A stretch of 64,000 bases of DNA from Magnetospirillum sp. ME-1. Lineage in GTDB: Bacteria > Pseudomonadota > Alphaproteobacteria > Rhodospirillales > Magnetospirillaceae. Location of the stretch: NCBI RefSeq assembly GCF_002105535.1, contig NZ_CP015848.1, forward strand, positions 1,116,907-1,180,906. The letters are read 5' to 3'. The translations under genes were made by a program, and so were the position numbers. This document shows, in pieces, positions 26,704-35,443 of the stretch. Under the pieces are notes generated by a model that was given only the letters and a program-made list of their open reading frames with translations, did not search any database and was not told where the DNA came from. Position 1 is the first letter of the stretch. Every line of letters starts with the position of its first letter.

Positions 26704-26748
26704 CATTCTCACCGGTTCGTTGAAGGCTATCAGAAGCCGGTGAGAATG
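26704..26748. repeat. 12-base inverted repeat upstream of the CheY-like gene
   Basis: CATTCTCACCGG (26704-26715) and CCGGTGAGAATG (26737-26748) are perfect inverted copies with a 21-base spacer. They lie between the iorB stop and the CheY-like start on the minus strand. No T-run follows, so an operator or mRNA hairpin is as likely as a terminator. Confidence 0.5.
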
Positions 26749-26775
26749 CCAAAGGCGGAAGCTGCGTATCAGGAC

Positions 26776-27396
26776 TCAGGCGGCCGAGGTCTTGGTCTTG
26801 GCGCTGTTGGCGGCGTCGCGGCCGGCCGAGAACGCCTTCTGGTTGACCTCGACCATGGCGGGCTTCCTTTCACGGAAGCGGCCGACGATCTGTTCCTCCA
26901 GCTCGGCGGCCGGGAAGGGCAGGTAGTCGGCGATGGCGCCCAGCATGATGGTATTGACCAGACGCAGGTCGCCCAACTCGCGGGCGATGGCGCCGGCGTC
27001 GAAGTCGTAGACGGTGACGCCCGCCGCCCGCATCTGGGCCACCGGATCGTCGGGGTACTTGAACAGGCCGGCCGAGACCACCGGGGGCACCAGGCGGATG
27101 GTGTTGACCATGGCCACGCCGCCGGGACGCAGCATGTCCGCCCAGCGCGAGCCCTCGGCCACCTCGAAGGCGACCAGGATGTCGGCGGTGCCGGGCGTGA
27201 TGACCGGCGACCAGACGCGACGACCGAAGCGGACGTGGCTGGTGACCACGCCGCCGCGCTGGGCCATGCCCGCCACTTCCGACTTCTTGCAATCCAGGCC
27301 GCGCGCCATGGCCGCCTGGGAGAGGATCTCGGCGGCGGTCATCACGCCCTGGCCGCCGGTGCCGCACACCAGGATATTGGTGATCACATCGCTCAT
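26776..27396 (-). CDS. iorB: indolepyruvate ferredoxin oxidoreductase, beta subunit
   Basis: 206 residues. The gamma-type domain of 2-oxoacid:ferredoxin oxidoreductases: NILVCGTGGQGVMTAAEILSQAA, the KKSEVAGMAQRGG motif, and LVNTIMLGAIADYLPFP. With IorA it oxidises aryl-pyruvates (indolepyruvate, phenylpyruvate) to aryl-acetyl-CoA, passing electrons to ferredoxin. ATG 27396 is chosen because it begins the conserved domain and follows GGGAAG. The start lies 12 bases after the iorA stop, so they form one operon. Confidence 0.92.
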   Translation of the reverse strand: MSDVITNILVCGTGGQGVMTAAEILSQAAMARGLDCKKSEVAGMAQRGGVVTSHVRFGRRVWSPVITPGTADILVAFEVAEGSRWADMLRPGGVAMVNTIRLVPPVVSAGLFKYPDDPVAQMRAAGVTVYDFDAGAIARELGDLRLVNTIMLGAIADYLPFPAAELEEQIVGRFRERKPAMVEVNQKAFSAGRDAANSAKTKTSAA

Positions 27397-27407
27397 GATG
27401 TCTTCCC

Positions 27408-29264
27408 TCACTCGGCCGCCTGGGCGGGCTTGGCCTTGACGATGGCGTTGGGGCCGCACGATTCCACGCACATGTGGCAGCCGGTGCACATGGCGGTGTC
27501 GATGGTGGTGAACTTCAGCTCGTTGACCTTGCCGTCGGCGCGGGTCTTGGTCTCGGAACGCTTCACCGTGATGGCGGGGCAGCCGACATTGATGCAGTTG
27601 CCGCAGCCGGTGCAGTCGTCGTCCACCACCTTGTAGGGTTCGATCTTGGTGTAGAACTCGGACAGCACGCAGGGACGGTCGGTGATGATCACCGAGGGTT
27701 CCGGGATGGCGGTTTCCTGCTTGATGGTCTTGAACACCACCGGCAGCTGGTAGGGGTCGATCTTCTTGATGCGCTCGGGCTTGACGCCCAGCGCCTCGAC
27801 CAGCTTGACGAAGTCGACGCGCGGCGTGTCGTCGCCCTTCAGCCCCTTGCCGGTGCCGGCATGGTTCTGGCCGCCGGTCATGCCGGTGGTGCGGTTGTCC
27901 AGAATCAGGGTGGTGACGTTGCCCCGGTTATAGACGATGTCCAGCATGCCCTGCATGCCCATGTGCAGGAAGGTGGAGTCGCCGATCACCGCGACCACGG
28001 CCTTGTCCTTGGTCTCTTCCGAGCGGGCCTTGTCCATGCCGAGCGCGATGCCCATGGAGGCGCCCATGGAGATGGTGGTGTCCAGCGCGTTCCAGGGATG
28101 GCCGGCGCCCAGGGTGTAGCAGCCGATATCGCCCGAGATCTGGACGTTCTTCCTCATGCGGGCCAGCGAGTAGTAGACGCCCATATGGGGACAGGCGGCG
28201 CACATGGTCGGCGGCCGGGGGAAGGGATCGAACTTGGGGTAGGTGGTGGTGGGCGGCACCGGCTCGCCCAGGAAGGTCTTGATGGCCGGGATCAGCACGT
28301 TGGGGGTGAGCTCGCCCAGACGGGGCAGCAGGTCCTTGCCGTGGATCTTCAGCATGCCGGCGGCCTTGAGCTCCTGTTCCATCAGGGGCTCGGTCTCCTC
28401 GACCACCACCAGATGCTCGACCTGGGACGCCAGCTTCTCCACCAGCGCCACCGGCACCGGATAGGTGAAGCCCAGCTTCAGGACGGGAGCGTCGGGGAAG
28501 CACTCGCGCACATGCATGTAGGCGGGGCCCGAGGTGACGAAGCCGATGCGCTTGTCCGCGCCGTCCTCGAACACGTTCAGGGGGGAGGACTCGGCCAGCG
28601 CCTGCAGCTTGCCCTCGCGGGCGATCTGGGCGGGCAGCAGGCCCTTGGCGTTGGCCGGCGTCATCACCCAGCGCCGCGCGTCGGACTTGAAGCCGCCGAT
28701 GGCGGTGTTCACCTTCTCGCCCACCTGCACCACCGCCTTGACGTGGCAGACGCGGGTGGTCAGGCGCAGGATGACGGGGGTGTTGTAGGCCTCCGACAGC
28801 TCGAAGGCGTACTTGGCCATCTCGTAGGCTTCCTGCGAGTCGGCGGGCTCGAGCACCGGCACATGGGCGAAGCGGCCCCAGAAGCGCGAGTCCTGCTCGT
28901 TCTGGGAGGAGCTCATGCCCACGTCGTCGGCCACCGCGATCACCAGGCCGCCGATCACGCCGGCCACGGTGACGGTCATGAAGGCGTCGGAGGCCACGTT
29001 CAGGCCCACATGCTTCATGGCGCAGAACGAGCGGGCGCCCGACATGGAGCCGCCGATGGCCACCTCCATGGCGACCTTCTCGTTCACCGACCATTCGGCG
29101 TAGAGGTCGGGATAGAGCGACAGGCTCTCCAGAATCTCGGTCGAGGGGGTGCCGGGATAGGCGGCGGCCACCTTGGCGCCGGCCTCCCACACGCCCCGGG
29201 CGATGGCGTCGTTACCCGACAACAACAGCCGCGACTGCGGCTTGGCCTGAACGGCTGCGGACAT
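27408..29264 (-). CDS. iorA: indolepyruvate ferredoxin oxidoreductase, alpha subunit
   Basis: 618 residues. N-terminal pyrimidine-binding domain (LLSGNDAIARGVWEAGAKVAAAYPGTPSTEI), a central region, a TPP-binding domain (GDIGCYTLGAGHPWN, VAVIGDSTFLHMGM), then two 4Fe-4S clusters: CTGCGNCINVGCPAI and CTGCHMCVESCGPNAI. Catalytic subunit of the oxygen-sensitive aryl-pyruvate:ferredoxin oxidoreductase used in aromatic amino-acid degradation. GAGGAG seven bases before ATG 29264 supports this start over one 30 bases upstream. Confidence 0.94.
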   Translation of the reverse strand: MSAAVQAKPQSRLLLSGNDAIARGVWEAGAKVAAAYPGTPSTEILESLSLYPDLYAEWSVNEKVAMEVAIGGSMSGARSFCAMKHVGLNVASDAFMTVTVAGVIGGLVIAVADDVGMSSSQNEQDSRFWGRFAHVPVLEPADSQEAYEMAKYAFELSEAYNTPVILRLTTRVCHVKAVVQVGEKVNTAIGGFKSDARRWVMTPANAKGLLPAQIAREGKLQALAESSPLNVFEDGADKRIGFVTSGPAYMHVRECFPDAPVLKLGFTYPVPVALVEKLASQVEHLVVVEETEPLMEQELKAAGMLKIHGKDLLPRLGELTPNVLIPAIKTFLGEPVPPTTTYPKFDPFPRPPTMCAACPHMGVYYSLARMRKNVQISGDIGCYTLGAGHPWNALDTTISMGASMGIALGMDKARSEETKDKAVVAVIGDSTFLHMGMQGMLDIVYNRGNVTTLILDNRTTGMTGGQNHAGTGKGLKGDDTPRVDFVKLVEALGVKPERIKKIDPYQLPVVFKTIKQETAIPEPSVIITDRPCVLSEFYTKIEPYKVVDDDCTGCGNCINVGCPAITVKRSETKTRADGKVNELKFTTIDTAMCTGCHMCVESCGPNAIVKAKPAQAAE

Positions 29265-29435
29265 GAACAAGCTCCTCACGCTCTCCGGTATCATCCGCCA
29301 GCGCGGGGGCTTCGCCTCTCTTTGCCGCGGAACGGGGCGGAGACTAGCATCCTCGGGGGCTTCACCGGAAGAAGAATGCGCATTCAGCCTACGCCAATGC
29401 GTTACGATGCGATACGAACAATAAGAATGTGCGTA

Positions 29436-30350
29436 TCAGTTCCAGCGCCCGTCGGTGGTGAGACGCTCCAGCTGCTCGACGGCGATGGCATGGACGGCGC
29501 GGGCCGCGATGGACAGCGGCCGGTCGGATGCGTGGGCCAGCGAGATGATCCGCTCGATTTCTGGCGCGATGATGGGCACCGCGTCCAGGTTGGCGGCTTC
29601 GGGCCCGAAGCGGGCATAGCGTTCCGACAGCACGGTGTAGCCGGCTCCGGCCGCCACCAGGGACTTGATCTGCTCCAGCGCGTCGATCTCGATCACCACC
29701 CGCGGCTCGGCGTCGAGGATGCGGGCGGCGCGCTCCACTTCGGCCCGCACCCCGTGGGGGCGGCCGGGCAGGATGAGGGGCAGCATCAGGGCGGTGGTCA
29801 GGTCGATGCTCTGGCGGTCCTTCAGCAGACGGTCCCCCTTGGGGCCCACCAGGGCCAGGCGTTCGCGGGCGATGAAGCGGGTGGCCAGTCCGCTGGGATG
29901 CTCGGAGCCGAACACCAGCGCCATGTCCACCGATCCCGACAGCACCCATTCCAGCATGTGGCCCGACAGCCCCTCCACCACCCTGAGATGGACGGAAGGG
30001 TGGCGGCGGCGCACGGCCAGGGCCAGGGGCACGGTCAGCACGGGGCCCAGCGAGGTGGGGATGCCGATCACCGCCGGTCCGGCGGGGGCGGCTTCCAGGC
30101 CCCGGATCTCGTCCTTCAGGCTGGCCATGCGCTCGACCAGCACGCCGGCCCGCACCGCCAGGCGCAGGCCGCTTTCGGTGGGCACCACGCCGCGCGCCGT
30201 GCGATGCACCAGCGGGCAGCCGAACTCCTCCTCCAGCTTCTTGAGGTGCAGGGACAGGGCCGGCTGGGCAACGCGCAGCGCCTCGGCCGCCTTGGACAGC
30301 GAGCCGTGCTCGACGATGCCTAGGAAATAGCGGAGCTGACGGATATCCAT
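29436..30350 (-). CDS. LysR-family regulator, probably GcdR-like
   Basis: 304 residues. N-terminal winged helix-turn-helix MDIRQLRYFLGIVEHGSLSKAAEALRVAQPALSLHLKKLEEEFG, then the periplasmic-binding-like effector domain. It is divergent from gcdH, the usual place for the GcdR regulator of glutaryl-CoA dehydrogenase. That assignment is inference from position. It also lies just downstream of the iorA start on the same strand, so control of iorBA is another possibility. The effector is unknown. Confidence 0.88.
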   Translation of the reverse strand: MDIRQLRYFLGIVEHGSLSKAAEALRVAQPALSLHLKKLEEEFGCPLVHRTARGVVPTESGLRLAVRAGVLVERMASLKDEIRGLEAAPAGPAVIGIPTSLGPVLTVPLALAVRRRHPSVHLRVVEGLSGHMLEWVLSGSVDMALVFGSEHPSGLATRFIARERLALVGPKGDRLLKDRQSIDLTTALMLPLILPGRPHGVRAEVERAARILDAEPRVVIEIDALEQIKSLVAAGAGYTVLSERYARFGPEAANLDAVPIIAPEIERIISLAHASDRPLSIAARAVHAIAVEQLERLTTDGRWN

Positions 30351-30390
30351 GGCGGTTCATTTCCGATTGGACGCCCCCAACACCTCCATC

Positions 30391-30476
30391 GTCACCCCCG
30401 GACTTGATCCGGGGGTCCATGGTGCGCCTGGCTTGGGGTCTGCCGCGTGGATGGCCGGGTCAAGCCCGGCCATGAC
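30391..30476. repeat. intergenic palindromic repeat, copy B
   Basis: GTCACCCCCGGACTTGATCC... through ...CCGGCCATGAC. It contains two hairpins, CCCCCGGA/TCCGGGGG and GGCCGGGT/AGCCCGGCC, and its outer ends GTCA and TGAC are inverted. This type (CCGGGCTTGACCCGGG-like) is widespread between genes in Rhodospirillales and other alphaproteobacteria. It lies between the LysR gene and gcdH. Confidence 0.65.
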
Positions 30477-30614
30477 GCCTGAAGCGAGGCGTAAGCCGAA
30501 CTGAATTCGGCCCATAATGATCCGTTATAGCCACCATACAAAATATATTTTTCCCATGATGGCTCGAATGGGGCATGGTGCCTGAAGTGCCATTCATCAT
30601 GTGGGAGACGCATT

Positions 30615-31793
30615 GTGCAGCAGTTCAAGTGGGACGACCCCTTCCTCCTGGAAGACCAGCTTTCCGAAGACGAGAAGCTGATCCGCGATTCGGCGCACGC
30701 CTATTGCCAGGAGAAGCTCCAGCCCCGCGTGATGAAGGCGTTCCGCGACGAGACCTTCGACCGCGAGATCATGAACGAGATGGGCGAGATGGGCCTGCTT
30801 GGCCCCACCATCCCCGAGGAATTCGGCGGCCCCGGCGTCAACCACGTGGCCTACGGCCTGATTTCCCGCGAAGTGGAGCGGGTGGATTCCGGCTACCGTT
30901 CGGCCATGAGCGTGCAGTCGTCGCTGGTGATGCATCCCATCTTCAGCTACGGCACCGAAGAGCAGAAGAAGAAGTACCTGCCCCGCCTGGCCACCGGCGA
31001 GATCGTCGGCTGCTTCGGCCTGACCGAGCCCGACGCCGGTTCCGATCCGGGCGGCATGCGCACCCGGGCCAAGAAGGTGGACGGCGGCTATCTGCTGACC
31101 GGCTCCAAGATGTGGATCACCAATTCGCCCATCTCGGACATCGCCATCGTCTGGGCCAAGTCCGACGCCCATGACGGCAAGATCAAGGGCTTCATCGTCG
31201 AGAAGGGCACCAAGGGCTTCACCACGCCCAAGATCGAGGGCAAGCTCTCCCTTCGCGCCTCCATCACCGGCGAGATCGTGCTGGACGAGGCCTTCGTCCC
31301 CGACGAGGCGCTGATGCCGAATGCCTCGGGCCTGGGTGGTCCGTTCGGCTGCCTCAACAAGGCCCGCTACGGCATCGCCTGGGGCGTCATCGGCGCCGCC
31401 GAGTTCTGCTGGCACGCGGCCCGCCAGTACATGCTGGACCGCAAGCAGTTCGGCCGTCCGCTGGCCGCCAACCAGATCCCCCAGCTGAAGCTGGCCAACA
31501 TGATGACCGAGATCACGCTGGGCCTGCAGGCCTGCGTGCGGGTGGGGCGCATGATGGACGAGGGCACCTGGGCTCCCGAGGCCGTGTCGCTGATCAAGCG
31601 CAACAATTGCGGCAAGGCGCTCGACATCGCCCGCATGGCCCGCGACATGCACGGCGGCAACGGCATCTCGGAAGAGTTCCACGTCATCCGCCACATGGTG
31701 AACCTGGAGACCGTGAACACCTACGAGGGTGCCCACGACGTCCATGCCCTGATCCTGGGCCGCGCCCAGACGGGCATCCAGGCGTTCAGCTAA
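30615..31793 (+). CDS. gcdH: glutaryl-CoA dehydrogenase
   Basis: 392 residues of the acyl-CoA dehydrogenase fold. Seen: [20 protein letters not shown], the FAD/substrate segment [30 protein letters not shown], and the catalytic glutamate in [20 protein letters not shown], all typical of GcdH. It oxidises and decarboxylates glutaryl-CoA to crotonyl-CoA in lysine, tryptophan and benzoyl-CoA breakdown, giving electrons to ETF. The GTG start has GGGAG eight bases upstream. etfBA follow on the same strand. Confidence 0.92.
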   Translation: MQQFKWDDPFLLEDQLSEDEKLIRDSAHAYCQEKLQPRVMKAFRDETFDREIMNEMGEMGLLGPTIPEEFGGPGVNHVAYGLISREVERVDSGYRSAMSVQSSLVMHPIFSYGTEEQKKKYLPRLATGEIVGCFGLTEPDAGSDPGGMRTRAKKVDGGYLLTGSKMWITNSPISDIAIVWAKSDAHDGKIKGFIVEKGTKGFTTPKIEGKLSLRASITGEIVLDEAFVPDEALMPNASGLGGPFGCLNKARYGIAWGVIGAAEFCWHAARQYMLDRKQFGRPLAANQIPQLKLANMMTEITLGLQACVRVGRMMDEGTWAPEAVSLIKRNNCGKALDIARMARDMHGGNGISEEFHVIRHMVNLETVNTYEGAHDVHALILGRAQTGIQAFS

Positions 31794-31799
31794 GGGCTT

Positions 31800-31892
31800 G
31801 TCATCCTGACGACCGAAGGGAGGAAGGATCTTTCAGCCTGAGGCGAAAGCCGATGATGCCTGAAAGACCCTTCACCTTCGGTTCAGGGTGAC
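31800..31892. repeat. intergenic palindromic repeat, copy C
   Basis: About 93 bases bounded by GTCATCCTGA and TCAGGGTGAC, with an inner inverted pair GATCTTTCAG/CTGAAAGACC. It shares its first 35 bases in pattern with copy A at 22004, so both belong to one family. It separates gcdH from etfB. Confidence 0.6.
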
Positions 31893-31914
31893 ACCAGTAG
31901 AGGATAGGAAATCG

Positions 31915-32664
31915 ATGAAAGTCCTGGTCGCGATCAAGCGGGTGATCGACTACAACGTCAAGATTCGCGTGAAGTCGGATGGTTCTGGGGTCGAGACCCA
32001 GAACGTGAAGTTCTCCATGAATCCGTTCGACGAGATCGCGGTGGAAGAGGCGGTTCGCCTCAAGGAAGCCGGCAAGGCCACCGAAGTTGTGGTGGTCTCC
32101 ATCGGCCCGGCGGCGGCGTCGGAGACGCTGCGCACCGCGCTGGCCATGGGCGCCGATCGCGGCATCCTGGTGCAGACGGACGACGAGGTGCAGCCCCTGG
32201 GCGTCGCCAAGGCCCTGAAGGCCCTGGTGGAGAAGGAGGCCCCCGGCCTGATCATCCTGGGCAAGCAGGCCATCGACGACGATTCCAACCAGACCGGCCA
32301 GATGCTGGCCGCGCTGCTGGGCCGCCCCCAGGGCACCTTCGCCAGCAAGGTGGAGATCGGCTCGGATGCGGTCACCGTGACCCGCGAGATCGACGGCGGC
32401 CTGGAGACGGTGAGCCTCAAGCTGCCGGCGGTGGTGACCACCGACCTGCGCCTGAACGAGCCGCGCTACGCCTCGCTGCCCAACATCATGAAGGCCAAGA
32501 AGAAGCCCATCGACACGGTTTCGCCGGCCGATCTGGGCGTCGACATCGCCCCGCGCCTGGTCACCCTTTCGGTGGCCGAGCCGCCCAAGCGTTCCGCCGG
32601 CATCAAGGTGGCCGACGTGGCCGCCCTGGTGGACAAGCTCAAGAACGAAGCGAAGGTGATCTGA
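31915..32664 (+). CDS. etfB: electron transfer flavoprotein, beta subunit
   Basis: 249 residues. It starts [20 protein letters not shown], has [35 protein letters not shown] and [23 protein letters not shown], the EtfB signature. It forms the AMP/FAD-binding heterodimer with EtfA that collects electrons from acyl-CoA dehydrogenases and passes them to ETF-quinone oxidoreductase. ATG 31915 fits the family start. The upstream in-frame codons read through the repeat. Confidence 0.94.
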   Translation: MKVLVAIKRVIDYNVKIRVKSDGSGVETQNVKFSMNPFDEIAVEEAVRLKEAGKATEVVVVSIGPAAASETLRTALAMGADRGILVQTDDEVQPLGVAKALKALVEKEAPGLIILGKQAIDDDSNQTGQMLAALLGRPQGTFASKVEIGSDAVTVTREIDGGLETVSLKLPAVVTTDLRLNEPRYASLPNIMKAKKKPIDTVSPADLGVDIAPRLVTLSVAEPPKRSAGIKVADVAALVDKLKNEAKVI

Positions 32665-32666
32665 TC

Positions 32667-33605
32667 ATGACCGTTCTCGTCATTGCCGAGCACGAGGGCG
32701 GCGCTCTCAAATCCGCCACGCTGAACACCGTTACCGCCGCCACCAGGATCGGCGGCGACGTCCATGTGCTGGTCGCCGGTGCGGGCATCGGCGCGGTGGC
32801 CGAGGCCGCCGCCAAGGTGGCGGGCGTGGCCAAGGTGCTGAGCGCCGATGCCGCCCTTTACGCGCATTCCCTGGCCGAGCCCCTGGCCGCCCTGGTGGTC
32901 AGCCTCGCCGGCGGTTATTCCCACATCCTGGCGCCCGCCACCACGGGGGGCAAGAACGTGGCGCCCCGCGTCGCGGCGCTCTTGGACGTGGCCCAGATCT
33001 CCGAGATCACCGCGGTAGTGTCGGCCGACACCTTCGTGCGGCCCATCTATGCCGGCAACGCCCTGGCCACCGTGCAGTCCAAGGATGCCGTCAAGGTGAT
33101 CACCGTGCGCGGCACCGGCTTCGAGGCGGCCAAGGCCGAAGGCGGCTCCGCTTCGGTGGAAACCGTGGCGGCCGCCGCCGACCCGGCCCTGTCGGCTTAC
33201 GTGGGCAGCCAGCTGTCCAAGTCCGAGCGCCCCGAGCTGACCTCGGCGCGCATCATCATCTCGGGCGGTCGCGGCATGCAGTCGGGCGACAACTTCCACC
33301 TGCTGGAAGCGGTGGCCGATAAGCTGGGCGCCGCCGTGGGGGCATCCCGCGCCGCCGTGGACGCCGGCTTCGTGCCCAACGACTTCCAGGTGGGCCAGAC
33401 CGGCAAGATCGTCGCCCCCGACCTCTACATCGCCGTCGGCATCTCGGGCGCCATCCAGCACCTGGCCGGCATGAAGGATTCCAAGGTCATCGTCGCCATC
33501 AACAAGGACGAAGAGGCCCCCATCTTCCAGGTCGCCGATTACGGCCTGGTCGCGGATCTCTTCAAGGTGTTGCCTGAATTCACCGCGGCCCTCCAGTCTC
33601 CCTGA
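32667..33605 (+). CDS. etfA: electron transfer flavoprotein, alpha subunit
   Basis: 312 residues. It begins [22 protein letters not shown] and has the FAD-binding C-terminal motif: [48 protein letters not shown] and [20 protein letters not shown]. Partner of EtfB, from which it is separated by two bases. A strong terminator follows. Confidence 0.95.
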   Translation: MTVLVIAEHEGGALKSATLNTVTAATRIGGDVHVLVAGAGIGAVAEAAAKVAGVAKVLSADAALYAHSLAEPLAALVVSLAGGYSHILAPATTGGKNVAPRVAALLDVAQISEITAVVSADTFVRPIYAGNALATVQSKDAVKVITVRGTGFEAAKAEGGSASVETVAAAADPALSAYVGSQLSKSERPELTSARIIISGGRGMQSGDNFHLLEAVADKLGAAVGASRAAVDAGFVPNDFQVGQTGKIVAPDLYIAVGISGAIQHLAGMKDSKVIVAINKDEEAPIFQVADYGLVADLFKVLPEFTAALQSP

Positions 33606-33617
33606 GGCCGCAACCTG

Positions 33618-33658
33618 GCGGGGGCGGGCCCGGCACAGGCCCGCCCCCGCATTTTATT
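33618..33658 (+). terminator. intrinsic terminator of gcdH-etfBA
   Basis: A perfect 13-base stem (33618-33630 with 33638-33650), seven-base loop, followed by ATTTTATT. It starts 12 bases after the etfA stop. Confidence 0.85.
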
Positions 33659-33771
33659 GATCATTTCTGCCCCTCAATCGCCGGGCGGGTCGCCTTCACG
33701 ACCCTTGGCTTTCGCGCCATAAGGCGCGCGGCCATCGGGATATATCCCGATCCCCCGGAGGGAGGGGCCTA

Positions 33772-33794
33772 GCCAAGTCTCGATAAGACTTGGC
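33772..33794. repeat. inverted repeat upstream of the Rrf2 gene
   Basis: GCCAAGTC (33772-33779) and GACTTGGC (33787-33794), perfect 8-base arms with a seven-base centre. It lies ten bases before a TTGACA (33805-33810). It is a candidate operator or hairpin. A good -10 at the standard distance is not visible. Confidence 0.4.
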
Positions 33795-33858
33795 GTGACG
33801 TGTGTTGACACCGTCCCCCTGATCCCCTTCTCTATAGCTCTATGGATTGGGTGTGGTG

Positions 33859-34308
33859 ATGCTGTCGAGCAAGGCGAAATACGGCCTGAAGGCCATGGTC
33901 CATCTGGCCCGTCACGAGGGCCTGGGGCCGGTGCTGATCGCCGACATCGCCGCCTCGGAACGAATCCCCAAGAAATTCCTCGACGCCATTCTTCTGGAGA
34001 TGAAGAACCAGGGGCTGCTGTCGTCGAAGAAGGGCAAGGGCGGCGGCTATGTCCTGGCCCGGCCGGCGGCGCGCATCATGGTCGGCGACATCGTGCGGGT
34101 GCTGGACGGGCCATTGGCGCCGGTGCCCTGTGTGTCGCGCTCGGCCTATCGTCGCTGCGAGGATTGCGCCGACGAGACGGCCTGCGCCATCCGCGCCGTG
34201 ATGCAGGACGTGCGCGACGCCATCGCCGCCATTCTGGACAACACCACCCTGGCCGACATGTCCAACCGGCGCGGCAAGCCGGAATCGGTCATGATGTATG
34301 ATATCTGA
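33859..34308 (+). CDS. Rrf2-family transcriptional regulator
   Basis: 149 residues. The winged-helix N-terminus MLSSKAKYGLKAMVHLARHEG, IAASERIPKKFLDAILLEMKNQGLL and KGKGGGYVLARP is characteristic of Rrf2. Four cysteines (VPCVSRSAYRRCEDCADETAC) sit where IscR/NsrR-type members bind an iron-sulphur cluster, so sensing of Fe-S status, NO or oxidative stress is plausible. Several in-frame start codons lie within 12 bases (TTG 33847, GTG 33853 and 33856); the ATG is chosen to match the family. Convergent with the channel gene. Confidence 0.85.
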   Translation: MLSSKAKYGLKAMVHLARHEGLGPVLIADIAASERIPKKFLDAILLEMKNQGLLSSKKGKGGGYVLARPAARIMVGDIVRVLDGPLAPVPCVSRSAYRRCEDCADETACAIRAVMQDVRDAIAAILDNTTLADMSNRRGKPESVMMYDI

Positions 34309-34322
34309 CGCCGGCGTGAGGT

Positions 34323-35429
34323 TCAGCCCCCGCCGCCGAACCATTTCTGGTGCAGCTCCAGGAAGGTGCCGTCCTCGCGGATCTGCAGCAATTGCTCGTT
34401 GACCCGCTTGCGCAGCTGGCTGCCCTGGGGGAACAGAATGCCGTACTTTTCCTGGCGGAAGTCGGCACCGGCGATGCGGACCTTGCCGCGCCCGTGCTTG
34501 CCCACATAGTGCTGCAGGATCGGGCTGTCGTAGACCACGGCCATTTCCGACTTGGCCAGCAGCGCCTTGATGGCGTCGTTCACGTTGGGATAGGCCGAAA
34601 CCTCGATGCCCATGGATTGCAGGTACTTGGCGGCCGAGCTGCCTTCCACCGAGGCCACCTTCTTGCCCACCAGGTCGTTGGGGCTGGAGATGCCGGTCTT
34701 CAGCTGCTGCACCGTCATGGTCGAGGTGGCGAAGGCGGTGAAATAGGCGACGAAGACCAGGCCGGCATAGATCCACATGACGGCGATGGCGCGGCTCAGC
34801 GGCCGCTTGGGCATGCCCTCGGCCTGTCCGCCCATCAGGGTGGCGACCCAGAAGGCGGCCTGGAAGATGCCGGGAAAGTACGGCCGCGCCATGTCGATGT
34901 CCGGTTCGCGGCGATGGCGCTCGCTCAGCCAGACCAGATGGGCGGCGATGACGATCAGCGCCACGCCGATGCCCAGGGCCGGCAGAAGCTGGGCCGACCA
35001 GGCGATCACCAGATCCAGCAATCCCATTTCGCCCGCCCCCTCGGGCACCAGGATGGCCAGGCCGGAATCGAAGATGGGATGGGAGAAATCGAAGCGCGCC
35101 TCGCGCTGGGCGGTAATGGAGATGGCGGCGATGGCCAGGTCGTCCTGGCCGTTTTCCACCGACCCCAGCAGTTCCGGCAGGGTGGGGCGGACGTCGTACT
35201 GGGTGACGATACCCATGCGCTCGGCGATGCGCTCCCACAATTCGATGCTGAAGCCGGTCAGCTTGCCGTTCTCGCGCAGGACGAAGGGTTCGAGCACCCG
35301 GGTGGACACGCGGATGGTCTGTCCCCTTTCACCCGTCGGCGAAGCGCCGTCGGTCTGGGCGAGCGCGGGGAAGGCCGCCAGGACGAGCAGCAGCAGCGCC
35401 AGGAGGGCGAAAGGCCGGACCGGGGTCAT
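34323..35429 (-). CDS. ionotropic glutamate receptor-like channel protein
   Basis: 368 residues. Signal peptide (MTPVRPFALLALLLLVLAAF), first lobe of a periplasmic binding domain (IRVSTRVLEPFVLRENGKLTGFSIEL, with the ligand arginine in AISITAQREARFDFS), a membrane helix at about 140-165, a pore-loop-like segment (FQAAFWVATLMGGQAEGMP), a second helix (AVMWIYAGLVFVAYFTAF) and the second lobe ending LELHQKWFGGG. This is the S1-M1-P-M2-S2 order of bacterial GluR0-type receptors. The pore lacks the TVGYG potassium filter, so it may pass other ions or signal in another way. Fifteen bases downstream of a small co-oriented gene. Confidence 0.83.
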   Translation of the reverse strand: MTPVRPFALLALLLLVLAAFPALAQTDGASPTGERGQTIRVSTRVLEPFVLRENGKLTGFSIELWERIAERMGIVTQYDVRPTLPELLGSVENGQDDLAIAAISITAQREARFDFSHPIFDSGLAILVPEGAGEMGLLDLVIAWSAQLLPALGIGVALIVIAAHLVWLSERHRREPDIDMARPYFPGIFQAAFWVATLMGGQAEGMPKRPLSRAIAVMWIYAGLVFVAYFTAFATSTMTVQQLKTGISSPNDLVGKKVASVEGSSAAKYLQSMGIEVSAYPNVNDAIKALLAKSEMAVVYDSPILQHYVGKHGRGKVRIAGADFRQEKYGILFPQGSQLRKRVNEQLLQIREDGTFLELHQKWFGGGG

Positions 35430-35443
35430 GGTGCCGGAGGCCG

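Noticed and set aside
26300-26720. Plus-strand frames across the CheY-like gene.
   Set aside because: The minus strand encodes a complete receiver domain with all active-site residues.
27474-30323. A 949-codon plus-strand open frame opposite iorA and the LysR gene, and similar long frames opposite rne, PBP1A, the chemoreceptor and serA.
   Set aside because: In DNA of this GC content the strand opposite a real gene often stays open. The translations are Gly/His/Gln-rich with no domains, while the other strand holds clear families.
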